NCBI GenBank assembly: GCA_025267735.1
Contig: CM046311.1
Location: forward strand, 28,439,399-28,503,398
Origin: Mactra quadrangularis
Taxonomy: Eukaryota; Mollusca; Bivalvia; Venerida; Mactridae
Reading direction: 5' to 3'
DNA: 64,000 nt
Both the position numbers and the translations under genes were made by a program. The stretch's first letter is position 1; each line of letters starts with the position of its first letter. The notes below the pieces were generated by a model. It worked only from the letters and a program-made list of their open reading frames with translations. It was not told where the DNA came from and did no database searches. Positions 48,301 through 60,300 of the stretch are shown here, in pieces.

Positions 48301-51300
48301 TTAGTCTTACGACTTTCAGAAGCAATGCCACGGCTCACTGAAAATCAAAGAAATCAGGCTATTGGGATGCTCCAAGCGGGTGCCAGGATTATGGACGTTG
48401 CGCAGCACTTTGGTTGCTCTCGGCAAACCATTCATTACCTAAGCACCCGGTTCGGTAATACTGGGTCCGTACATGACCGCCCGAGACCCGGTGCACCACG
48501 TCTGACGTCACGTAGGGACGACCGCGTCATCGGCTTAAATCATCTACGTAATAGGTTTTTGCCAGCTACAGCTACTGCTCGTCAATTTTCTGTGAGTGCC
48601 CAAACCATACGGAACCGCCTAAGGCAATCTCATGTTCCAATTCGTGCCCGCAGGCCTTATACTGGGCAGATAATGAGACTCCGCCATAGGGTCGCCAGGT
48701 TGGCATGGGCACAACGTCACGAACGCTGGACACGTAACCAGTGGGGAAAGTTATTTTCAGTGACAAATCTCGCTTCAGAATTAGCCATGCCGACGGAAGG
48801 GTGCGAATTTATCGTCGCAGAAATGAAAGATTCGCACAATGTTGCATCAGGGAAAGGGACAGGTTTGGTGGGGGAAGTGTGTTGGTATGGGGTGGAATTA
48901 TGGGGGATCAAAGGACACAACTTGTGGTAGTCCCCGGTAATCTGAATGCACTAGGTTACGTGAATATTCTCACGAATACTCTAGTACCTTTCATACAGGC
49001 TCATGGTCCTGGACTAACCTTCCAGCATGACAATGCAAGGCCATATACTGCCCGCTTGACAACCAATTTTCTGGCGCGTAACAACGTCAACGTCTTGCCA
49101 TGGCCCGCTCTTTCCCCAGATATGAATCCCATTGAACATATCTGGGATGAACTTGGACGAAGAGTATGGGCTAATCACCATATAAACATCGTGAACGACC
49201 TCACTAATGCACTGCAGGTGGAATGACAGGCGTTGCCTAACGTCCTAATTAGACGTTACTTACGCTCCATGAGGCGGAGAGTTAGAGCGTGTATTGCCAG
49301 ATATGGGGGCACACACGTTACTGAGGTGTTCTAAACAACATTAAGGACTCAAATAAAAATAATCAACGCATCCAAACTTTTGTTCACCATCACCTTTAAT
49401 TCCTGTATTTTTCATTCTGACCCCTAGGTTAAACTCTTACGTCGTATTCATGGTTCGTATTAGTTATATCAACAAAAATGTAACTAAAGTGATGCAATGT
49501 CTTCAAGGAATAAAATGCATTAATTTTTTTTTAGATATTCCGACGGAAACTCAAATTATGCCCACTTAAACACCATGTAAAGTTTTTTATTTTGCTGAGT
49601 ATATATTGATAATAGTTGATCTTACATTGCGACTTTCTTGAAACTGGTACTCGTTCATATATTGATAATAGTTGATCTTACATTGCAACTTTCTTGAAAC
49701 TGGTACTCGTTCATATATTGATAATAGTTAATCTTACATTACAACTTTCTTGAAACTGGTACTCGTTCATATATTGATAATAGTTGATCTTACATTGCAA
49801 CTTTCTTGAAACTGGTACTCGTTCATATATTGATAATAGTTGATCTTACATTGCAACTTTCTTGAAACTGGTACTCGTTCATATATTGATAATAGTTGAT
49901 CTTACATTGCAACGTTCTTGAAACTGGTACTCGTTCATATATTGATAATAGTATTTTCTGGTAATTCAAACATGCATTTGACTATTCGACGTCCATTTTT
50001 TATCATATGACCTTAAATGCACCGTTTTGATTGACTTAAGGCAACCGGTGGCGAGTACAAAATGCCCAAATCTTGATAATTGTATATATGTTCAGGAACG
50101 GCGATAATTATGGTACGATTTTGAAACAACGAATATTACCGAACATATCCAATTGCAAATCATTTTAAAAGGAATATAACCGAAGAGTAACCAAAAGTAC
50201 AATTGTGATAAGGACGGGGGTTTTCATGTGATAAGTTTGAAAAACTATATCATTAAGTAATATTCTGTAAGTTTATACCAATTACTACCCAGAGGTAATA
50301 ATTGATGCTTGGCTATAAAACTATATCTTTAATGTAAATATTATATTAAACCAAAGTTATGCAGTTATTAACTATTAGCAAAGTTGGTCAAACACAGATA
50401 TATTTGAACATCTGGTTTTATATTCATGTTATAATTATGCACAATGTATATTCATTTTGTTTGACAAATACTCGTACTGTCGTGTTATAACATTACGGCG
50501 TCCCGGTTGACCCATGGGATTAATTGAGGGTGGACATAACACGTGACCGATTGCTACAAAATTTAATAGAAGTAGAAATGTGAAAAGAAACAAGTCGGTC
50601 CATTAACTTTCTCAAATATCATGAAATGCTAAAAATGTCAAGTAAATTGAATAAAGTATTTGCTCTTGACCACCTATAGTAATGCTATATTCCCTAATAT
50701 TCATGAAAATCTAAACTTGTTCTGCAGTGCCGAAATAATAGACTTCTTGTCCGATGTGCTGCATGTCACAGCTAGATTTGTAGGCAGGTTCCATGGTCGA
50801 GTTGCTTAAGCATGTCGCTACGTATCGCTTTGTGCCCTGGTACCATTCTTACAACAAAAAGAATAAGTGTGTGATATCAAATTAAGGGCACCAGGGCACA
50901 AAGCGATATGTAACGATATGCTTAGGGAACTCACCCCATCTTTTAGTAACATACATGACTTGTATTGTTGACTTGTATAGCATGTAATCACATGGTATGA
51001 TAACCTTGATTCATACAGATAGATCAATGCAAGAAGTGGGTGTGTCCGAGCGTCCACAACATCGGTATTGCACCATTTCGATAGCCAGTTTCGATTTGAT
51101 CAAAATACCCGTTGTCGTGTTCGTGTGCAAGAATCATTATTCTTATTGTTTAGTACTGAGGGACCAGGATGCGGACTGTCGAGTGATAAACCTAAGTTGT
51201 AATAAATTGTTTTACAATCAAGCTGAAACATAAATTTGTAATAAACTATAATTTTATGGAACATTTTATTCCTGGCATTAAATTGATTGGTGCCATAAAT

Positions 51301-54300
51301 TAATAACAAACATCTTATATTAACAATATAAACAAATTAATATTGTATTTTAAGATTAAAGTCAATAATTGAAGAGATTACTAAACAAATTAAATCTTCA
51401 GTCTAGAGAGTGTTGTCACATTGTACCATTGTCTCATATCAACAGTTCCCATCAAATGTTCCTGGACAAATGAAAGTTTTGGAAAAGACTGATCCTGCAT
51501 ACCTCAAGTAATTTCTACTAATATTAAACCATTTAATAACATGGTTAAAATTATATGTTAATATTGTTCTATTAACTGTCAGTGGCTCATACATTAACCC
51601 CGTTCTGTTCTGTTCTGTTCTGTTGATTGGAATATTCACTGCATTATTTCTGTATTCATGATCGATTGAAATATATTAAAAATAAATCAAATTAACATTT
51701 AAATTAGCGGCATTAATACATGCGGCACTGACCGTTGCATAACATTGAGCAATAAACGAATTAAAATTTATTTTTATTTTTCTCAAACGTATCGTTGTTC
51801 CATTTTATGAGTAAATATGGATCGGTTTAATCCCCCAAAAAGGGGGTTTTCAAGGGCCTTTGGAAGGGACTGTATATAAAGTAAAAGAGACAATTACAAA
51901 TGCCTCGTTTTGATTGGACTAAACAAAGAACTCGAGATCTAAAGTTGAATTGTTAAACAAAGACTGTATTATTTATACTAATAAAATATATATCTTTAAT
52001 TTATGTATAAATGACAAGGATCGCATTTCAAAAATAAAAATGTCGCCATTTATATTTATGTTTTATGACATGGTACCACATAAAACTCGGGTTAGTAATA
52101 AAAAGAAACTATTAAAATAATCAAAGTGGTACATATATTAATATGAACTGATCAGTTTATGATAGTCCCACAACCACGTACTTCAATACTTGTATGTTAT
52201 AAAATTTAACAAGATTTTATGTATATTAATTTTTATCGATAGCTTATGTACTCATTAGCTTCACAGGCGGCAGGCACGGTCCCGAATCAAAAACACTATT
52301 TTTATTCGGGGCTGTGCAGGCCGTCTGTGATTCGCCCTATGATTTGATTGTTCCTTACTGACTGTCGTTTACAGTAGGGATGGGTATCGCCGGAAATTTC
52401 GTATTGCGATATATTGCGATATCTAACAGCGTATTGCATTTACGTATTGCGATATATTTGGGAGTTTCTAACATAAGCTTTTTTCTGCACCCATGCTTGT
52501 ATTTGACTAACACTATGAAGATTCAACACAATTATACCTTGTGAAAGCTTTTTTAAGCCAATGCAACATTTAAGACTCAACTTTTGTCCAGTAAAATACG
52601 CATTATTACAAAAGTTCCTTTGCGACACTATGCCGATAAATTGATAGTGCCAGCACGCCAATGTATGAATGGAAGTGTACTGGGAAGTGTGCACGTTTTG
52701 CAACAAACATGATACCTACTTAATTTATTTAAGGGGACAGAATTATTTGTAGCTATTCAGTAATAATACAATAAGGACAAAAGATGTAGGAAACGAAATT
52801 TCCTGTTAAGTCATATATTTCTTAAACAACTTATTGAAACAATTTAAACATTTCAAAGGGTGTGTTAAAGACATTGCAGAAGAATTCCAAAGATTCTAAT
52901 ATCTGGCATTAGTTTAAGAGACTATAAGTGCCACTATTTTCATTTATTGTCATATTATTAAGTAAAGCTCCAAAGGGAAATGCGGTGGTCAACGAAGGAT
53001 AAGAGTAAAAATGCGGACGCGTACAAAATATGAAAAGGTGAAGATTGAAATAAAATATTAATGATGACAACTAAATTTTACAAAAACATATATTCTTTTC
53101 GTATCTTACTCAATGTCAAATTATAAAAATATTAATCAGTTCCAACACCTCTACTTGTTAAAGTCGTCACAGGTAAAAATGTCAATACTTTATTCTAGAT
53201 CTTTATGCTTAAAACTAGATTAAAGGAAGGTCAAAATTGAAACAGATTCCGGTCAAATTCGGCTACAAATAATGCAAAACAGGTTCGAGTATGCACTTTT
53301 AGTCTATCAGGTTAAGATAAAAATATCGCGATATATTGCGGGACCGTACCGGTACGTATTGTGCTTGAGACGTATCGCAATATACCGGTGTACCGGTATT
53401 ATCGCGCATCCCTAGTATACAGCATATTTTACTTCAGGTGTTCTAGTCTCTGTAAGGTCGTCTAGTTCTTGTCATTTACCTTGCAATACTATTAGCTTTT
53501 GTTTTTATGTGTTTGTGTGTTTTTGCACGCAGCATTGTCGAGTGAAGGGTGGGTTATTGTTTTTCACATAGATAATTTGTTGTTGATTGTTCTTATATGA
53601 ACCTGTGTGGGCAAGTGTGATGTTGATGCTCTCTAGATTCTGGTTTAAATCCTCAGTGACAATTACTTTACCAATGTCCTTTACATGAAGGAAATCTCTA
53701 ACATAATAGGTTCTTGTGGGGTTTTTTTTGTTTGTGTCATCCTTTAAAAAATATATTTGTAAGTTTAAAAATCGTAAAGCATCTTTCTCTTTGCTCTTTG
53801 TCCATGTGGAAGATCTGTGTGCATTTACTGTTGCTGTTCCTGATATGTTTTAGGCCTCCCATTTACTTGCCCCTGAAAACTGTAAAGGTTACCGACACAG
53901 TCCAGAATTAAAAACGGCAAATCGTGCTGTCCGCTTTCGGCTAAGATAAATTTATTATTGAACATTGTTAAGTTGGCAATCCAATTTTGATTTGCCTTAA
54001 CATGGTATCGTATAATGTCAGACCATTTCTATATTGTTGATGGTTTACTTTAAGCGGGAAATACAATGCAATAAGAGGGAGTTAACAGTGACGTCATTAT
54101 AGACTGGTCAACAATAGACTATCAATGATGAAAGATTAAACAAGTATAATAATGATATACGGCACTTGCTATATGACAACCATTGAGATGGTTAACTATA
54201 TCAGTAAGTCAATACAAACCTATAGTCAACAATGTACATGTGTACCCACTTCTTTATTTACATATTACTAAATTAGTTTTGCACTGTCATTAATATTGTC

Positions 54301-57300
54301 TACTGGTATATTGGTTTTATACATTGTTAATAAAACAATTTTTAACACTATCAATTCTAATGCCTAGATATGATTGAAAATGAGTAATCTCATTTAAAGG
54401 CATTAGAGGCAACTATGACTACTTCACACTTCTTTATATTAATCATTGGGCATACTAACATTAAACACATGTAATAAGTCAAGCACTGTCTCGAAATAAA
54501 GGCGACCGGTTCGGCCCTAACAGTAGAGTTGGGCTAGAATGCACTTTACCGGTACGTGCCTACTGCGCATGCGTCATTTTGCATTCTTCATTGAGTCGGT
54601 ACTGACGGTGACCGTTAAAAGCGGGGGTTCGGGGGCGGCAGCCCCTGATAAAAGACAGAAAATATCATGAAATTAAAATAAAATCACTTACCTTTCTATT
54701 CAAACAGGGTTAGGGTAAGGGTTACGGTTATATTTCTACTTCCGGTGAATTACTACGTACCGGTAAAGTGCAGTAGCCCCTAGAGTTGTTGTATCGGAAT
54801 CGTGTCGACTACATTTAGTTTGAGTTATATTTAAAAAGATTTCAACAAAACTTCATGTATATGCGTACCTCTTTAGCTATTTTAGCAACTTTCCACCACA
54901 TTGTATCAAACTTATTCTTGGAATAAAGATATTACAGGTGTTCTTCAAACAATATTGTATGTATTTAGAAAACTCGCAGAGAAAATACTCGTAGTAAACT
55001 TGTAGCTATACCAAAAATTCTATATCGCAGATTTCAAAATAATCCAGAGGCGATTTAAAAAAAAAGGCCGGGAAAATGATTGATCAAAATGGCGCTGATT
55101 TGGCCCCACCTATGACGTCATAAATCATGATATTACGTTCTTTATCAATGACATCATGTCCAACCCAAAATCATACTATAGTTTAATAAGTTCATACATA
55201 CATTACAATCTGGACCATTACAACATAACGATTCATTTTATATATAAAAACTGTCAATATATAATATACAGAGTCCTCCAAAAGTTCTTGGATAAAATCC
55301 TGTTTTAGGGGAAAACCCAATTCATTTCACAAACACAAAAAAGAAAGTTTTCTGCAAAATCTTAAATCAGCATCATTAAGTTTACCAACATAATATTATA
55401 ATTTAAACTACGTTACATACGAGCACGATGTTTAATTACAGTACAATACGTGTGGTAAACTTAATCAGTTTTCCTCTTGATATCTTAGTTGACCAAGAAC
55501 TTTTGTACGTTACTGTAGTAATGTAATGACGGAAGTTATATTGTTTGTTTAGTTTTTGATGTACCATTGTATAAAACCAAATAATTACAATGTCTTCCGG
55601 TACCATAGTTCATGTATTGTTCCTAACATTAAATATTGTTATATACTGGTGCGTGATAAATGGTACATAAGTACCCAGGAAGTAGAATGCGTACAGATTA
55701 ATTGTTAAAACGACAATGCGTACACTACACTGGTTAACCTTAAAGTTCTAAGCAACCGAAACGCCAACGCAATGTGACATCGACCATGATTAAATATGAC
55801 CTACCCAGTCTAAAAGTAGCCGAAAGTTTTGACTCCTAGCATTATGGGTTTTTGGGGGGTTTCTTTTTGGAGGGAGAATGCCGTAGCAACATGTTTAGTA
55901 TAATATTACATTGTATTATGTCATATTAGGGCGGTGAGTCAACCAACCTTTCCTAGAAAGACTAAATCTCTAAATGTAGCTGCTAACTATTTACAAGGCG
56001 CATACCTTTGTCAGTGCCCGACAATTGCCCTATATGATTTAGAATTATGTGGTAGGAGGAAGTATGGCCGTAGAAATTATTTCTTGACCAAATTCCGGGA
56101 AAATAGGACAAGCCTAGGAATCGAATCCACGACCCCATGATCAATATACTTGTGACTAACTGCTGGGATATCACCTATACAATATGCTGCTACACTGGTA
56201 GAACAAGAACAACATTGGTTAAAGCTTATGTCTAAATATCTACAGACCTAAATAAGTAGATTGACTGCCTTGAATATTTGTACTGAAAATGCGTTGTAAG
56301 GCACCACTGGTTCTAATAGGGCAGTTGTCAGCAAATGGCGTACATTGTATACACGTACATGTATACATAGTACTGGTTTGAAGCTTCGGGTGCACATGTA
56401 GAGTGTGTGGGTTGATTGACCGCCGCTTTAATCCTTGAACATTTACAAGTTGGTGCATGTAATTCATCTTAAAACTCAAACAAATCAAACCATAAAACTG
56501 TCATGTCATCAACATAACTATGAAAACCATGTTTTAAGGACAGTACTTAAAAAGTTATCAATAATATATACTTCATCATGTTGAATGCAATGTTTATACA
56601 GGTCCCTCAAAAAGTTCATTTTAAAATAGAATTAACACTGTAGCGACACATTGTATAGGTCATATAATGGCGATCAATCAACCTGCTCGCCGTTCTCGGG
56701 AAGACTAAATCTTTGTATTTAGCTTTTAACCAGTTACTTGACGCATAGTTTCGTCAGTGAATGACATCTGTCCTACATGATTAAAAATCAGCGGCTGGAG
56801 GAGAATGGCCGTATAAATTATTTCATGACCAAACTTCACGAAATCAAACGTACGTCCCCCGCTACTCATAGACTTGCGCACTACAGACAAATGATTTAAA
56901 AAAGCTGATCAAGTAAACATCGAGTAATTTTACTATATATTGTTATGAATGCTAGTTCATGTTACTTAGTTTGGCTCGTAATTATGTTGAAAACTAATTA
57001 ATGCTGATTTTTTAATCGTTCAGATGGTTCTATATACAATGGCTGTCTCTCTCTCTCTACATAGATAGATATGTGTGTTTTAATCTTTAATGAGCAAATG
57101 GGAATCAGTTTATCATTAAACATAAAAAAGAAGAATTTAGAACATTAGACAGACACTGGTATATATACCTCTCCATGTTGAATGTAATGTTTATAATTGT
57201 TCAACATTTATTTTATTTAAAACTTGATTTTTTATCTTAATAAGTTTTGGTGTCAAAAACGAAACTAATTTTAGATTTATTTGATAAATAACGATTACTT

Positions 57301-60300
57301 TTCCCTGTCATTACAAGTGTTTTCACTTTCATATCTCCAAACGACATAAATATTTAATCCTTTATTAACGCTGCAATGGTCGTAACATGGTGGCCGTTAC
57401 TGCTCAATAAAGAATGTTGAACGATTATTATTAAAGTGAAGAGAATTGCTTTAAACTTGAGATGACAGAAATACGTTGTTATGTTAAACTATTTCTGTGT
57501 GTGAAAATATTTCCTATACTCACTTATGATCTCGACCCTTAAATTATAATCTAATAACCTAGAATGGAAGTTTGGTGTAAAGTTTAATGTTATATTTTAT
57601 TATATATAGTTCTATGGCTGATTTGTATAAAATATATTCATAATGTTTTGATGATATCAAAAGATAAATAAAATCATAAAATGTTATATCATTTTGTAGT
57701 ATCATTACCTGATAAATTGGATTCCTTCGGTAACACATTGCATCTCTTAGTTGTAAAGTGGGGGTGGAACACCATCTTATTATTATGGAAGGCCACAGTA
57801 CACCCGACGGAAGTCGTCCTCCTACGGGTGTACTGTGGCCTTCCATATATTATACAGTATATTTTAACCCGACTTCTAATTTTGACAATAAAAAGGATTA
57901 AATAGTTTGAATTAAAAAAGATTTGTTTTTATAAAATTACATACAAAATAAATATATACATTTAAACTGTACATGAAGTACATAGAAGATTGTTTCAGAA
58001 AACTTAACAAGAACAGTCAAATAAGACAGAACTGTCACCTAGACAAAAAAGAGGGAGATGTTTTAGATGTTTAAACTTTAGTTATTTAAGGACACCACAA
58101 TCAAATAATGCAAACAAAACCCAAGGGGTTTCCTCCTTGAAACAACGGACAGTGGCAAAGTAATTCCCTTTACTATATAAATTGTTCTGAATATTGAGCG
58201 TTTAGTCCTTTCTCAAGTTTCATAACATCGCAAACTTAATCCCGAAACCGATCCCAACTAGTTTTAAACAAAGAAAACATCATATTACGCACATCGCTGA
58301 TTAAACAAACTTTCGATCTTTGTTAAAAAAATGAAATGTTGTTTTTTTTCTTACATATATTTATTAATTTTGTTAAAATTAAGTACTCGGGAATATTTGT
58401 TCATTTGTCGATCTATAACTACAGACGTCAACAGTGATCTCACTGGTCATAGAAAATACAGTATAACCTGCATTAACATTCACCTACTATCACCTGTCAC
58501 TTGTTGTAAATGGCCAGTCTGGCTTCCTCGAATGAAAATCATTCTTTTTGAAACTTTTAATAAGCAGCCACTTGCTGTATGTGGTCAGTGATAACATATT
58601 TCTTAACAAATTCACAAATTTACCCGTGTTAAGTAGTTTTAGAATAAAAAGTGACACCAACATTGTAATATGTTCCAGACTCGTGAAATCCGCATCCAGT
58701 TGATAGTTTAGACATTCAAAACAAATCAACAAATTTTCAAATTTACAATTCGATTTGTGTCTTCTTTAAAAGACAGTAATTTAGCACATAACATTTATTC
58801 ACAAAAATGTGTCCCTTGTTTCTAGTGTTTTACTGTAATAAACCCGCAACGACGTTGTCTGATTAAAGTCGACACCTGCAGTAAGCAGCCTATCCAGTGA
58901 CTTCCTTTCACTAGCCGTCTAATACAGGTTTTACTGTAGTTCCATTGTTAATGTACTCTAATACTACAAAGACTCGGCGTCTTTTGATTGATGACATTTT
59001 ATATAATAAACTTTTATCACTTTTTCGAGATATATTCTATATATATTTGTACATAGTATTATTTTATCCTAGTTTTATTGTAAATCAAATTTGTTTAACA
59101 AAGCTCATAATCCTCAGCACAAAAGGTACAAAGCCTGACTAAAGTTTATATAGTAAAAGTTCAAACAACGTTAAAATACTTACACTTATATATAAAAATC
59201 ATGTTAAACAAGTCACAAACAATATGTGCTATATATGTTAAACATTTATATAAACCTTAATAGGGTTCATGTAATATATAACATGTAACTAGTAAGGGTA
59301 TCAAAGGTAGAATTCCCTACTGTCACCAGAGTTCATAACTTACTATCCTTAATAACACGTCCCTTTATAGTCCTCTGTATACATGTACACTAACTTTTAT
59401 ACCCTCCCATGAAAATTTGACAATTATTAGGGCTGTCACGATATACCGGCATACCGGTATATTGCAATACGCAGCTGCAGCAATACGTACCGAGGTACGA
59501 TTTTAATGTACCGGTATTTGGCGATATTTTTTATTTCACTGGAAAATTCTTCCCATCGCGAAATAAAAGTAGCGAAACGTCAGTTTTTCCATTGTTCATT
59601 TCAGCTAACCTGAAGTTGCAAGAATCTAAACGATTGGGGCGCGTCTCAGTCCTAAATGACCGTAAATACTTAAGAGGCTAGATTCTATCAGTAGCTGCAT
59701 ATAAGATTTGCATTTTTTCTGATTAATATAGCGGAGGAACAACGAATCTAAGAGCCCACAATATATCGTGGTACTTATTGCGATACGATGACAGCGTATT
59801 GCAATATATCGCGGTACGCTTCTGGCGTATCGTGACAGTCCTAACAATTATGTCAATTTATCTCCATTAATAAGGTCTATGGATAAGTTTCCGTCCTTGT
59901 GGCAGGGTAGGTGAGTATTGGTCATAGACAAGGGTCCATGAAAGCTAAGTTAGGTGCGCTATGCGCCGTATGATAACCAAAATGTGTTAACCCTAACCCC
60001 AGTATAAACAGATAGAGAAAGAAGTAAAGAAATTAAAAAGTGCGATTTTCTTACCAAAGGGAGATAACTATCTTTCATTTAAATATTTTGCTTGAGTTAT
60101 GTTATCTTGTTGGTTTATTTCAGATTTTTTAAAAGACATTGTAAGAAATTGTAGTGTTGGAAAATATCGACATGATGATGTTATTATAAAACAAGGTGAA
60201 GTAGGAGATTGGTGAGTATGTTCCTTGTATTATAAAAGTTTAAGAATGGTTTAAAGTCTGCTTCAATATACATCTATAGCCGACTTGATTATTTTGAGTG

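Larger units (their letters stand above)
47931..50106 (+). repeat. Dispersed repeat R1, copy 4, expanded and interrupted
   Basis: The 5' end AATGCGAGTTTTAAAA (47931) and 3' end CAAATCTTGATAATTG with CAGGAACGGCGATAA (50090-50106) match copy 3. Between them the internal 56-bp segment has been amplified and a Tc1 transposon inserted at a TA. The left arm of the terminal hairpin is damaged here. Confidence 0.7.

Noticed and set aside
1..50106. R1 as a Helitron
   Set aside because: The terminal hairpin is suggestive, but no TC 5' end or CTRR 3' end was found at a fixed distance in any copy.
52440..52706. 88-codon minus-strand frame in the 1-kb hAT-like element
   Set aside because: It has no hAT dimerisation or catalytic motif; the element looks non-autonomous.
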